Shown: in pieces, positions 24,636-33,453 of the stretch
Layout of the letters: every line of letters begins with the position of its first letter
Position numbering within the stretch: position 1 is the stretch's first letter
Origin: an uncultured Lachnospiraceae bacterium
GTDB lineage: Bacteria > Bacillota > Clostridia > Lachnospirales > Lachnospiraceae
DNA: 46,529 bases
Assembly (NCBI GenBank): GCA_944384015.1
Contig: CALWRT010000162.1
Coordinates: 1 to 46,529, forward strand
Direction of reading: 5' to 3'
The notes under the pieces: generated by a model
Seen by the model: the letters and a program-made list of their open reading frames with translations, nothing else
The model's database searches: none
What the model was told of the DNA's origin: nothing
Program-made: the position numbers and the translations under genes

Positions 24636-25510
24636 TGATAAGTCACCCGCCTTTCTACGATTTTCATTTGAAAGAGAGAGATCCCGGTTACAATCACAAA
24701 GAGCACAACTCCCTGAGCGGCCGCAAAGCTGTAATTATAATTCACAAACACATCCTCATAGATAGAATATACAAGCAGATTTGTGCTGTTAGCCGGTCCC
24801 CCGTGAGTCATCATGTCAATCACACCGAAGGATTGGAACGCATTCACCACTGAGATAACCAGTACATAGAATAGGAAGGGGGAAAGCAGCGGAAGGGTCA
24901 CTCTCTTCAGCCTCTGCCATCCGCTTACTCCCGCGATATCCGCGCATTCATAGTAAGTCTTGTCAATGCTCTTAAGGCCTCCCAGCAGGATTAAATAACA
25001 ATAGCCTGTGTTCATCCAGATAGTGACGATGCTGATCGACACAATGGCAATATCCATATCGGTTAACCATCCAATCTTCTCCCCGCCGAACATCTCGATC
25101 GCCGTATTCAGCAGTCCCATCGTGGGATGGAACATAAACGTCCAGAACATGGAAGCCGCCGCCACAGAAATTCCCATCGTCAAGGTAAAGATTGTCCGAA
25201 AAATCCCCATCCCCTTCCGATCGCGGCTTGTAAGAAGCGCCATGCCTAAAGAGAGAACCATCGTCCCAGGCACGGTCAGAACAATATATACGATCGTATT
25301 CTTCAGACTGATGCGGTAGAGGGCCGACTGGAACAGCCGCACGTAATTATCCAGCCCGCCAAAGCCGATCAGATCTCCCTTGGCATTTGTGGTAAACACA
25401 CTCTGCACACAGGTAAGCACAAACGGGTACAGAGTAAATACTACAAAAATCAACAGTGCCGGCAGCAAATACGCCGCAGCTCCCAGCAGACGATGACGCG
25501 CATGTTTCAT
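24632..25510 (-). CDS. ABC transporter permease (UgpA/MalF type)
   Basis: A 292-residue membrane protein with six helices; the first begins near residue 10. The ATG at 25510 overlaps the ATPase stop as ATGA. The EAA loop YECADIAGVSGWQRLKRVTLP (about 196-216) is intact. It partners the UgpE-type permease and is strictly co-translated with both neighbours. The short N-terminus without extra helices fits UgpA better than enterobacterial MalF. Confidence 0.9.
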   Translation of the reverse strand: MKHARHRLLGAAAYLLPALLIFVVFTLYPFVLTCVQSVFTTNAKGDLIGFGGLDNYVRLFQSALYRISLKNTIVYIVLTVPGTMVLSLGMALLTSRDRKGMGIFRTIFTLTMGISVAAASMFWTFMFHPTMGLLNTAIEMFGGEKIGWLTDMDIAIVSISIVTIWMNTGYCYLILLGGLKSIDKTYYECADIAGVSGWQRLKRVTLPLLSPFLFYVLVISVVNAFQSFGVIDMMTHGGPANSTNLLVYSIYEDVFVNYNYSFAAAQGVVLFVIVTGISLFQMKIVERRVTYQ

Positions 25511-26595
25511 TGGCTTCTTCCTCCATCCTGCCTTATCCTATGTCCGGTATCTTTGTCGAAGAAATAGAGATGCTCTGCATCCACGCCAAGCGTAAGCGCT
25601 TCTCCCGCTTCCGCAGGAATCTGTCCTGGCCACTTGACCACACTGTACCCTTGTCCGTTCTCAAAACTAATCTGCGTCTCGTCCCCGGTGTACTCCACCA
25701 TAGCCGCCTTGGCCTCCAGCACATAGCCCGTGCTCTCGTTCCCCCTCCTGAAATGTTCTGCCCGGATGCCTACTATACACTCCTCCGCCGGCGCGGGACA
25801 TGGCTGTCCGCCGCATCGTCTCAGTATCAGGCTTCCATTCAGACGCAGCCCTTCTTGTTCTGCCCGCGCGCGGAAAATATTCATTTGAGGCATTCCGATA
25901 AAGGTAGCCACCTGAAGATTTTCCGGATCATTATAGACGGTTAACGGCTCCCCAATTTGCTGCACACAGCCTTCGTTGAGCACCATAATCCGATCCCCCA
26001 TCGTCATGGCTTCCACCTGGTCATGGGTGACATAGACGATCGTCAGTCCCAGCATACGCTGAATCCTGCGGATCTCGCCGCGCATCTGTCCCCTCAGTTT
26101 CGCATCCAGATTCGATAGAGGCTCGTCCATCAAACAAATGGGCGTTTGGCTGCAAATGCTTCTTGCCAGCGCCACTCTCTGCCTCTGCCCTCCGGACAGC
26201 TGCGCCGGTTTTCTCTTTAAATACTCTGCCAGTCCCATAATTTCTGCCACTTTATTTAACCGCTCATCCTGTTCCTTTTTAGCCACCTTCCTGGCATCGA
26301 GACCGAACAATATATTATCTCTCACAGTCATATGGGGAAAAAGCGCGTAATTCTGGAAGACCATGGACAAATTTCTTTCCTTAGGCAATAGCTCGTTGGC
26401 ATGCCTCCCATCAATCCACAGATCTCCCGCCGTAATTTCTTCCAACCCCGCAATCATGCGCAGGAGTGTGCTCTTGCCGCACCCAGACGGTCCAAGAAGG
26501 ACGAAGAATTCTCCTTTCTTAATTTCCAGCCCGATATCTCGGATAACCATCGTATTCCCATCATAGCTTTTCGCTATATTTTCCATCTTTATCAT
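25507..26595 (-). CDS. ABC transporter ATP-binding protein (UgpC/MsmK type)
   Basis: A 362-residue ATPase with Walker A GPSGCGKST (about 36-44), Q-loop, signature LSGGQRQRVALARS (about 134-147), Walker B CLMDEPLSNLD and switch His (VTHDQVEAM). The C-terminal regulatory OB/TOBE region (about 240-350) is present, as in UgpC, MalK and MsmK. The ATG at 26595 overlaps the stop of the PHP hydrolase gene as ATGA. This protein energises the two downstream permeases. Coupling to a PHP hydrolase instead of a UgpQ phosphodiesterase is the unusual point. Confidence 0.93.
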   Translation of the reverse strand: MIKMENIAKSYDGNTMVIRDIGLEIKKGEFFVLLGPSGCGKSTLLRMIAGLEEITAGDLWIDGRHANELLPKERNLSMVFQNYALFPHMTVRDNILFGLDARKVAKKEQDERLNKVAEIMGLAEYLKRKPAQLSGGQRQRVALARSICSQTPICLMDEPLSNLDAKLRGQMRGEIRRIQRMLGLTIVYVTHDQVEAMTMGDRIMVLNEGCVQQIGEPLTVYNDPENLQVATFIGMPQMNIFRARAEQEGLRLNGSLILRRCGGQPCPAPAEECIVGIRAEHFRRGNESTGYVLEAKAAMVEYTGDETQISFENGQGYSVVKWPGQIPAEAGEALTLGVDAEHLYFFDKDTGHRIRQDGGRSQ

Positions 26596-27713
26596 CTGTC
26601 GTCATCTCCTGTCAGCATGATGGCGTTGCTCCATGCCGTTTTCCCGTTTTCGTCCACGCACTCCACCCGGATATAGGTTTCCATTCCGCTAAGTCTGTAA
26701 CTCGCATATTCCATGAACTCTCTGTTGGCAAAACGCTCTTCCTCCGTCAAATATCCCTCTTGGCCTTTTAAGACGGTAATGCCGGAGTTCACTGGACCTC
26801 CGCAGATAAAGTTCACCCTCTCAGAAGGGGAGCAGTGTACGTAAGCCACCCCCTCCCGGATACCCCAGTCATAGATCCGCGGGCCTGAAGAGGAATAAAA
26901 GTTTCCGTCCCGCAGACTGCTGACAATCGCTTCATGGGTCAGCTCCTTAGCCTTTACCATAACCCATCCTCCGCAGCTGTCAGGTATCGGCCGGGTATTA
27001 TGATTGTCGTCGGATGCCACTGCGAAAATTTGTCTGCCGGTCTCCAAGATAGAGTCCCAGTCCCTTGTATCTACTCCCAGGCCGCTGTCCAGCACCGTGC
27101 TGTGATTATATATTTCTATCGCCCATACTCCCTCCAGATCCAAAAATTCTTCTGTCAGTACTTTAGACCACAATGGATGATTATACATTGCCAGACAGCC
27201 GCGGCTTCGGAATTCGTCGACCTGACGCTGGGCGGCCTGCAGGCCGTCCCAAGAATCCTGATACATAGCCACCTGCAAATCCTCTCGTGCTCCATATAAT
27301 GGCTTCTTTGCGCTCTCAACCATCTCTTTTGTGCCCAGTATTCCGTGGATATGATGTGTTTTCAGAAGCGCCCGCACATGTTTGCGCTCCTCCAGCCACA
27401 CATCTCTCTCCACCAGCGGATTCTCCTTCGCAGCTGTAATCGGCTTCTCTCCCGCCATTACCAAATTCACGGAACTTTCCGCCCCCGGCAGCACAATAAA
27501 ATCTTCTCTATCCAACTCTTCCCTATAGTCGGCAAATCTCTCATGGTCGCTGATACAGAGAAACTGATATCCATTCTTTCTATAAAGATCAGCCGCCTCT
27601 GCCGGCGACAGAATCCCGTCGGATTGGTTGGTATGGCAATGGAGATTCCCTCTGTACCATTTCCCGCCGGCTGTAAATCCTTTCCTGTTAATCTCCTCTG
27701 GCTTTCGTCTCAT
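26592..27713 (-). CDS. PHP-domain metallohydrolase (CehA/McbA family)
   Basis: A 373-residue enzyme. PHP metal-site motifs are visible: NLHCHTNQSDG (about 24-34), CISDHERF (about 53-60), Glu in LPGAESSV (about 76-83), YNHPLW (about 177-182) and VASDDNHNTRP (about 230-240). Residues after about 270 form a beta-rich tail. PHP enzymes of this group hydrolyse phosphate or carbamate esters; none is fixed by the sequence here. It has no signal peptide, so it should act in the cytoplasm. It is translationally coupled to the Ugp-like ATPase and probably processes the imported compound, for instance a phosphodiester. Confidence 0.85.
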   Translation of the reverse strand: MRRKPEEINRKGFTAGGKWYRGNLHCHTNQSDGILSPAEAADLYRKNGYQFLCISDHERFADYREELDREDFIVLPGAESSVNLVMAGEKPITAAKENPLVERDVWLEERKHVRALLKTHHIHGILGTKEMVESAKKPLYGAREDLQVAMYQDSWDGLQAAQRQVDEFRSRGCLAMYNHPLWSKVLTEEFLDLEGVWAIEIYNHSTVLDSGLGVDTRDWDSILETGRQIFAVASDDNHNTRPIPDSCGGWVMVKAKELTHEAIVSSLRDGNFYSSSGPRIYDWGIREGVAYVHCSPSERVNFICGGPVNSGITVLKGQEGYLTEEERFANREFMEYASYRLSGMETYIRVECVDENGKTAWSNAIMLTGDDDR

Positions 27714-27759
27714 CTGTCTGCCTCTCCTCCCTGTTGCACCTTTTTTGTATTACTTTCGT

Positions 27760-29067
27760 TTACTTTCTGAGTAGATTCCCTGTGCTGCGGCCCTTCTTGC
27801 CAATTGCCGGCACCGACAGCAGCAGCGTGAGCAGTTCTGTCAGCACATAGGCTGCAGTGATCCCTTGATATCCCATATATCTGGTCAGTCCATACGCCCC
27901 TGATATTAAAAATATAACGGTTCTCAGGAACGTCAGGACTGAAGAAAGCTTTCCATTTCCATAAGCATTCAGAACGCCAGCTGTCAAAACATTGATGCCC
28001 ATCGGCAGACATGAAAACGCAATCCACCGGGTTCCTGCCGCGGCAAGGTCATAGGGCAGTGTCCCCGGTTCTAAGAAAATTCTGGTTAAGAGTCCGGATC
28101 CAAAGTATCCAGCCATGCATAATGCAGCTCCGGTCAGAGCCCCAATTTTCATGCTCTTCTTGATAATGCTTCCACATTGCTTCCGGTCTCCTGCCCCATA
28201 GTAATATGAAATCATAGGCGAGACCCCATTGCCAAGGCCGATAAAGACTGCCGCCAAAGCATACTGGATATATCCGATCACCGTATAGGCCGCCACTCCA
28301 TCTTCCTGATAAAAGGATAGGGCTATCTGATTGAAGAACCATATGGTGACTGCATAAGAGAGCTCCAGAACCCCGCCCGCAATGCTCAGCCTGGCAGTCA
28401 TCCCGGCCTCCTCCAGTGCTCCACCCTTCGGCCATTTCAGCTTCAAAGTTCCATATCGGGCCAGAAAGTACATGTCGGCCGTCAGTGTAAGCAGCATTCC
28501 CATGCTCGTAGCTGCCGCTGCTCCGGCCACACCCCAGCCAAGCGGGACGACAAACAAATAGTCCAGCACAATATTCGCGATACCACCTGCAGCCGCGGCC
28601 CCCATGCTGATCCCGGGCATTCCTTGGATACGCAGCAGATAGGTCAGGATCTCTTTCACCACACCAATAGGGTAAGATAAAAGGGCTATCCCTCCGTAGG
28701 CCATGCAATAGTCCATCAGCTCGGGAGTTGCTCCGAGCATCCTCAATATTTGAGGCAGCAGCGGAACGGCAGCAGCAATCAATAGGACACTTATCGCGAT
28801 CCCCAGCACAATCGATACGGTAAATCGTTCGCTGGCCTCTTCCATTTTCCCTTCGCCTATTGCCCTCGCGACCCGGACGCTTCCTCCGGACGCCAGCCCG
28901 AACGCGGCCGCGAACATCACGTTCACAATCGGATAACTGATGTTGATCGCCGCCATCGCGTCAGTACTCACCATATGCCCGACGAAGAGCCCGTCTACGG
29001 TAGTATAAATGGACATGAACAGCATTGTGACAACTGCAGGCACGATATTTTTCAGATAGCTGTTCAA
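27760..29067 (-). CDS. MATE-family efflux transporter
   Basis: A 435-residue polytopic membrane protein with 12 predicted helices in two homologous halves, of the NorM/DinF superfamily. It starts with TTG at 29067, 7 nt behind GGGAG and overlapping the preceding stop as TTGA. Family members exchange Na+ or H+ for cationic drugs or metabolites. Its tight coupling between two PHP hydrolase genes suggests that it may export a product of their reactions rather than act as a general drug pump, but this is an inference from position only. Confidence 0.9.
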   Translation of the reverse strand: MNSYLKNIVPAVVTMLFMSIYTTVDGLFVGHMVSTDAMAAINISYPIVNVMFAAAFGLASGGSVRVARAIGEGKMEEASERFTVSIVLGIAISVLLIAAAVPLLPQILRMLGATPELMDYCMAYGGIALLSYPIGVVKEILTYLLRIQGMPGISMGAAAAGGIANIVLDYLFVVPLGWGVAGAAAATSMGMLLTLTADMYFLARYGTLKLKWPKGGALEEAGMTARLSIAGGVLELSYAVTIWFFNQIALSFYQEDGVAAYTVIGYIQYALAAVFIGLGNGVSPMISYYYGAGDRKQCGSIIKKSMKIGALTGAALCMAGYFGSGLLTRIFLEPGTLPYDLAAAGTRWIAFSCLPMGINVLTAGVLNAYGNGKLSSVLTFLRTVIFLISGAYGLTRYMGYQGITAAYVLTELLTLLLSVPAIGKKGRSTGNLLRK

Positions 29068-29930
29068 TTCTTATCTCCCGCCCCCGCTGTACTTGTCTCC
29101 ACAATCTCCCTGCGAATGGGTTCCCGGTATATGTATGTTGTTAATTCCCGATACCCTATCGCGTATAGGTCTGCCGTTGCCGCAGCAATCCCTTCTCCCA
29201 CATCCTGGGGACGATGGGCGTCCGATCCCACGGTAATGTTCGTTCCGCCGCACGCGCGATACCATTTGAGGAGCTCTCTGTCTGGAAGGAGACTTCCCAG
29301 CCGGCATCGCAGCCCCGAGGTATTCACTTCTATGCCCTTTCCCCTCTTTATCACAGCTTCAAAAATTCTGCGAAACTGCTTCTCATATTTTCTCATATCC
29401 GGTATCCGCCCTGTCTGTTCGCAGATTGCTTTCAGCGGATAGGTGATATGCCCCAAGACATCATAATCTTGAGATTCCGCGACAAATGTCACCGCTTCTA
29501 GATATTGGCCGAATATCGTTTCGGTGTCCGCTCTGGAATAATCGTAGTAGGCCACATCCTTCCCCGGCTCCAGGTTATGCACAGATCCTATAATAAAGTC
29601 TCCTGTAAACTTCCTGCAGCAGGCCGCCGCGCCTTCTGGATCCAGGTTGGCGTTTCCCAGTTCCATTCCCTTTCGGATAACCAACAGGCCTCTGCACTGC
29701 TGATTTACTCTGTCAATCTCTGCTGCGGCCTTGGCGAGGTCGGCTTTTCCTCCCTGCAGGTTCTCTGCAGCCAATTCCACATGGTCGGTGACGGCAATCT
29801 CACTCATTCCTTTTTCCTGCGCGGCCCGCGCTATTTTTTCTATTGTTTGTTCAGAATCATAGGAAAAGGATGAATGAAGATGGTAATCTGTTAAAAACGC
29901 AAAGTTTTTTTCATCGTTTCTTCCCATCAT
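29064..29930 (-). CDS. PHP-domain phosphatase (histidinol-phosphatase HisK-like)
   Basis: A 288-residue enzyme, counting from the ATG at 29930. A longer frame begins with TTG at 29996 without a ribosome binding site and adds a basic leader that is unlike the family. Motifs: DYHLHSSFSYDS (start), AVTDHVEL, KGMELGN, GSVHNLEPG, VLGHITYP, EVNTSG and VGSDAHRPQDVG, together giving the trinuclear metal site. Family members dephosphorylate histidinol phosphate or other phosphomonoesters. No his genes are nearby, and it heads an operon with a MATE transporter, a second PHP enzyme and a Ugp-like importer, so another phosphate ester is likely. Confidence 0.85.
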   Translation of the reverse strand: MMGRNDEKNFAFLTDYHLHSSFSYDSEQTIEKIARAAQEKGMSEIAVTDHVELAAENLQGGKADLAKAAAEIDRVNQQCRGLLVIRKGMELGNANLDPEGAAACCRKFTGDFIIGSVHNLEPGKDVAYYDYSRADTETIFGQYLEAVTFVAESQDYDVLGHITYPLKAICEQTGRIPDMRKYEKQFRRIFEAVIKRGKGIEVNTSGLRCRLGSLLPDRELLKWYRACGGTNITVGSDAHRPQDVGEGIAAATADLYAIGYRELTTYIYREPIRREIVETSTAGAGDKN

Positions 29931-30004
29931 ATCATTTCTTATGTCCTTGTCTTTATGTCTCGTCTTCTTTTCGATTGGTTTCTTATATTTGTACAAATTT
30001 TTGT

Positions 30005-30040
30005 GATTTGTTCAGATACTTCATAAGATTTGTTCAGATA
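30005..30040. promoter_or_regulatory. two direct 14-bp repeats in the operon leader
   Basis: GATTTGTTCAGATA occurs at 30005-30018 and 30027-30040, a period of 22 bp, that is two helical turns. On the minus strand the repeats lie just downstream of a TATAAT box and in front of the PHP/MATE/Ugp operon. They are likely repressor half-sites on one face of the helix. Confidence 0.6.
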
Positions 30041-30073
30041 GCTATCAGATCTATGTATCTCAGGACGGATACT

Positions 30074-30079
30074 ATTATA
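30074..30079 (-). promoter_or_regulatory. -10 box of the PHP/MATE/Ugp-like operon
   Basis: Minus-strand TATAAT. The -35 region (AGAGAG at 17 bp) is poor, so an activator may be required. Transcription would start near 30067 and run through the 14-bp direct repeats. Confidence 0.4.
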
Positions 30080-30203
30080 TGCTATGAAGTTTTTCGCTCT
30101 CTATCATTTTTTTGTTAACTGTTTTTGATTTTTCGTAAATTTCTGATTAATTATATTGTGGAATTTTATATTCAGATATCATATAGAAAAGCTGCGTTCC
30201 CCG

Positions 30204-30348
30204 AAGGGGCTTACGCCCCTTTGGATCCCGCATTGAGCAAAGGACGTTTAAGCCCGGACAGATTTGTCCAAAGCGTTAAACCAAATTGAGAGAACACTGA
30301 TTCCATCAGTGCTGCATTAGGAAAACGCTTGTTCGCGCATTCCTTTAG
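30204..30348. repeat. highly structured intergenic repeat region downstream of the acyl-CoA dehydrogenase
   Basis: Successive inverted repeats: AAGGGGC-TTAC-GCCCCTT (30204-30221); GTTTAA/TTAAAC enclosing GGACA-GATT-TGTCC (about 30246-30280); CACTGAT-TCC-ATCAGTG (30295-30311); and TTAGGAAAACGC (30317-30328) with ATTCCTTTAG (30339-30348). The last parts match, in opposite orientation, the element at 33390-33424. One of the stems may terminate the etf/acd transcript. Confidence 0.55.
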
Positions 30349-30349
30349 A

Positions 30350-31492
30350 TTATTTGACGCCCATCCAGGAAGATATTACCATTTTCTGTACCTCGGACGT
30401 CCCCTCGTAGATTTCTGTGATTTTCGCGTCCCGCATCATCCGCTCGATCGGATAATCCCGCGTATAGCCGTAGCCGCCGAACAGCTGCAGACATCTCCTT
30501 GTCACATCACTGGCAGTCTCCGAGGCCACCAGCTTAGCCATGGCCGCCAGGTGACTGTAGGGTTCATGGGCGTCCTTCGCGCAGGCGGCCCGGTATACGA
30601 GCAGTCTGGCCGCGTCTACCCTGGCCTGCATGGCGGCCAGTTCAAACTGGGTATTCTGGAACTGGGAGAGCCGCTTGCCGAACTGCACCCTCTCCTTCAC
30701 ATAGGGGACAGTCTCGTCGATGGCACCCTGGGCAATTCCAACTGCCTGAGCGGCAATCCCGATCCGGCCTCCGTCCAATGTGATCATAGCCACCTTGAAG
30801 CCCTTGCCCTCCTCTCCCAGAAGATTCTCTTCCGGGACGATACAGTCCTCAAAAATCAGCTCACTGGTGGCCGATCCCCGAATTCCCATCTTCTCCTCAT
30901 GTTTTCCTATAGAAAAGCCTGGGAATCCTTTCTCCACAATAAACGCGGATATGCCGTGATTGCCTTTTTCTTTATCGGTCATGGCCATCACCACATAGAT
31001 GTCGGCCGGGCCCGCGTTTGTGATAAATACCTTGCTTCCATTGAGGACATAATGTCCATCTTTATGTACTGCCGTCGTCTTCTGCCCGGCGGCGTCAGTA
31101 CCGGCTCCGGGTTCTGTAAGTCCAAATGCCCCCAGCTTCTCTCCGCTAGCCAGCGGAACAAGATATTTCTTCTTCTGTTCTTCTGTCCCGAACAGGTAGA
31201 TGGGCGTCGCGCACAGGGAGGTATGCGCCGATACAATCACCCCTGTAGACGCGCACACTCTGGACAGTTCTTCCACACACTGAGCATAGGACAGATTATC
31301 CATGCCTGCTCCCCCGTACTCTTCTGGAAATGGAATTCCAAGCAGTCCCATCTCGGCCATCTTCGCCACAGTCTCCTGGGGGAACCGTTCTTCTCTGTCA
31401 ATGTCCGCCGCCAGAGGCTTTACTTCATTCTGGGCAAAGTCCTGATATAGCGCCTGCAAGTCCTTCTGTTCTTCTGATAAATGAAAATCCAT
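30350..31492 (-). CDS. acyl-CoA dehydrogenase / enoyl-CoA reductase with canonical Glu
   Basis: A 380-residue FAD enzyme closely resembling clostridial butyryl-CoA dehydrogenases. Visible: [11 protein letters not shown] and the KVFITNAG stretch (FAD/substrate binding), [33 protein letters not shown] and Glu363 in EIYEGTSE, the catalytic base. ATG at 31492 follows AGAGG. It lies 16 nt after etfA, so the complex EtfAB-ACAD is co-expressed, as in butyryl-CoA, acryloyl-CoA or caffeyl-CoA reductases. No crotonase, thiolase or hydroxybutyryl-CoA dehydrogenase is beside it, so classical butyrate synthesis is not supported by this locus. It may reduce the CoA ester made by the cluster's CoA-transferases. 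Confidence 0.93.
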   Translation of the reverse strand: MDFHLSEEQKDLQALYQDFAQNEVKPLAADIDREERFPQETVAKMAEMGLLGIPFPEEYGGAGMDNLSYAQCVEELSRVCASTGVIVSAHTSLCATPIYLFGTEEQKKKYLVPLASGEKLGAFGLTEPGAGTDAAGQKTTAVHKDGHYVLNGSKVFITNAGPADIYVVMAMTDKEKGNHGISAFIVEKGFPGFSIGKHEEKMGIRGSATSELIFEDCIVPEENLLGEEGKGFKVAMITLDGGRIGIAAQAVGIAQGAIDETVPYVKERVQFGKRLSQFQNTQFELAAMQARVDAARLLVYRAACAKDAHEPYSHLAAMAKLVASETASDVTRRCLQLFGGYGYTRDYPIERMMRDAKITEIYEGTSEVQKMVISSWMGVK

Positions 31493-31508
31493 ATTCTGCC
31501 TCTTTCTC

Positions 31509-32516
31509 TCAGGAATTTTTTAAAGTTTTTATCTCTTCAATCAATGCGGGGATGACATCGAACAAGTTCCCCACAATTCCATAATCCGCCACATCAAAAA
31601 TGGGAGCCTCCGGATCCTTGTTGATGGCGATGATCGTATCGGAGCCTGACATGCCCGCAAGATGCTGAATGGCTCCGGAAATGCCGCAGGCAATGTAAAT
31701 CTTCGGCGCTACTGTCTTGCCGGTCTGTCCCACCTGGTGAGCATGGGGAATCCACCCCGCGTCCACTGCGGCCCTGGATGATCCTACCGCTCCGCCGAGT
31801 ACTTCTGCCAATTCTCGGATGTAGGAGAAATTCTTAGCCTCTCCAAGTCCTCTTCCTCCGGATACGATAATCTCGGCCTCCTCCAGGTTCACAGCCTCAG
31901 CCACTTCTTTTACTCTCTCCAGAAGCTTCGTCTTGACCTTGTCAGCTTCCAGATGAATATCCTCATAGATGACCTCCGCCGTCCTTGTCTCGTCCTTCTC
32001 GCCCTTCTTGAACACCCCGGGTCGTACGGTGCCCATCTGAGGTCTTGTATCCGGGCAGAGAATCCGGGCCATCAGGTTCCCGCCGAACGCCGGGCGGGTC
32101 CATGCCATGTTCCCTGTCTCCTCGTCAATGTCCAGTCCCGTGCAGTCGGCGGTTAGTCCGGTGCGAAGCCGGCAGGCTACTCTTGGCCCGATATCCCGCC
32201 CGTTATTCGTCGCTCCGATCAGCACGATGGACGGCTTATATTTTGTGATCAGCTGCTCCAGGGCGTAAGAAAACGTATCGGTGTTATAATTGAAATACTC
32301 GTATCCTTCCACGACGAGCACCTGGTCAGCCCCGTAGGCGACAGCATTTTTTACAACTTCTTCGGTGTCCTTCCCGATGACCACTGCCACCAGTTTCTCG
32401 CCGGTTTCATCTGCCAGGCGGCGTCCCGGCGTCAGGAGCTCATAGCCGACATTTTTCGCCTTGCCCTCCTCGGTCTCCAGGAATACCCATAGATTCTTAT
32501 ATTCTTCAAAGCTCAT
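31509..32516 (-). CDS. etfA: electron transfer flavoprotein alpha subunit
   Basis: A 335-residue protein. The N-terminal part (about 1-190) has the ETF nucleotide-fold domain, and the C-terminal part (about 210-330) has the FAD-binding VGSSRAAVDAGW, QVGQTGKTVAPKIYIACG, GISGAIQHLAGM and INKDPEAPIFDVADYGIVGN. ATG at 32516 follows AGGAGG. The gene order etfB-etfA-acd with gaps of about 15 nt is that of the flavin-based reductase complexes of anaerobes. No N-terminal ferredoxin extension is present, unlike some caffeate-type EtfA proteins. Confidence 0.96.
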   Translation of the reverse strand: MSFEEYKNLWVFLETEEGKAKNVGYELLTPGRRLADETGEKLVAVVIGKDTEEVVKNAVAYGADQVLVVEGYEYFNYNTDTFSYALEQLITKYKPSIVLIGATNNGRDIGPRVACRLRTGLTADCTGLDIDEETGNMAWTRPAFGGNLMARILCPDTRPQMGTVRPGVFKKGEKDETRTAEVIYEDIHLEADKVKTKLLERVKEVAEAVNLEEAEIIVSGGRGLGEAKNFSYIRELAEVLGGAVGSSRAAVDAGWIPHAHQVGQTGKTVAPKIYIACGISGAIQHLAGMSGSDTIIAINKDPEAPIFDVADYGIVGNLFDVIPALIEEIKTLKNS

Positions 32517-32531
32517 CTTCTCGGCAACCTC

Positions 32532-33332
32532 CTACATGATTTTCGCGTCGGAAAGCAGTCCCACAAGCTCTCTGGCAGCTTCATCGGCCGGCTTTCCCTC
32601 AATCTTGATTCCGTGCTTCTCCCGCACCGGCGTGTAAGTCTTCTTCACCTTCGTGGGAGACCCTTTCAGCCCGCACCTGCTTGTATCGATCGGCATGTCA
32701 GCTGCGGTAAGGGTCGGGATGACCGCCTTATTCGCCGCCATCTTCGAGCGGATCGTCGCGTACCGGGGTTCAAAGGGTGTCTTTACAATGGTGATGACAG
32801 CCGGAAGTTCCGCTGTGATGTAGTCATAACCCTCGTCGCTCTCCCTCTTTACCTGCAGCATCCCATCTTCCATGATCACATCCGACGCATAGGTAATCTG
32901 CGCATAGCCCAAATGTTCTGCCAGCTCTGGGCCTACTTGTCCGGTATCCCCGTCAATGGCCTGCTTGCCGCAGAAGATCAGGTCGAAGGGAGCCCTTTCC
33001 TTCTCTTCTACTGCCTTCAAGGCGACGGAGAGCACATAGCTTGTCGCCAACGTGTCAGAGCCTCCGAAGGCCCTGTCGCTGATTAAATATGCCTGATCTG
33101 CCCCTACAGAGAGACATTCCTTCAAGGCTGCCTTCGCCTGCTCCGGTCCCATGGACATCACGGTCACTTTGCCTCCCACTGCCTCTTTCAGGCGGACAGC
33201 CACCTCCAGGGCGTATCCGTCAAAGGGGTTGACAATGCTTGGCACCCCTGCCCGGATGAGCGTATTGGTCACCGGATCAATCTTAATCTCTGTCGTGTCC
33301 GGAACCTGCTTCACACACACTAAAATATTCAT
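32532..33332 (-). CDS. etfB: electron transfer flavoprotein beta subunit
   Basis: A 266-residue protein, ATG at 33332 behind AAGGAGG. It starts with the typical MNILVCVKQVPDT. The loop AIDGDTGQVGPELAEHLG (about 123-140) matches the pattern found in bifurcating ETFs that bind a second FAD in the beta subunit, in contrast to the AMP-binding mitochondrial type. The complex can therefore probably use NADH to reduce an enoyl-CoA and ferredoxin together. This is a family-based inference; the ferredoxin link also fits the NfnAB pair elsewhere in the window. Confidence 0.95.
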   Translation of the reverse strand: MNILVCVKQVPDTTEIKIDPVTNTLIRAGVPSIVNPFDGYALEVAVRLKEAVGGKVTVMSMGPEQAKAALKECLSVGADQAYLISDRAFGGSDTLATSYVLSVALKAVEEKERAPFDLIFCGKQAIDGDTGQVGPELAEHLGYAQITYASDVIMEDGMLQVKRESDEGYDYITAELPAVITIVKTPFEPRYATIRSKMAANKAVIPTLTAADMPIDTSRCGLKGSPTKVKKTYTPVREKHGIKIEGKPADEAARELVGLLSDAKIM

Positions 33333-33389
33333 AATTTCCTCCTTATTCTTTGCCGGGATACCCGCTTCCCGCAGATATCCCGACTTTTC

Positions 33390-33438
33390 TTAAGGAATCA
33401 CTGATGAAATCAGCGTTTCCCTAACCGAAATCCTATCG
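33390..33438. repeat. short inverted-repeat element upstream of etfB
   Basis: From TTAAGGAAT to CCTAA (33390-33424), with CTGAT-GAA-ATCAG inside, then ACCGA/TCGGT (33424-33440 region). It resembles, in inverted orientation, the element at 30295-30348, so the etfB-etfA-acd set is framed by two copies. Part of it may act as the terminator of the upstream SLC13 gene. Confidence 0.5.
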
Positions 33439-33453
33439 GTTCTATTTGCGGCT

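Noticed and set aside
30329-31450. Plus-strand 373-codon frame opposite the acyl-CoA dehydrogenase
   Set aside because: Antisense shadow; the minus strand shows all acyl-CoA dehydrogenase motifs.
30350-33332. Classical butyrate-synthesis operon
   Set aside because: Bcd-like and Etf genes are present, but crotonase, thiolase and hydroxybutyryl-CoA dehydrogenase genes are missing on both sides.
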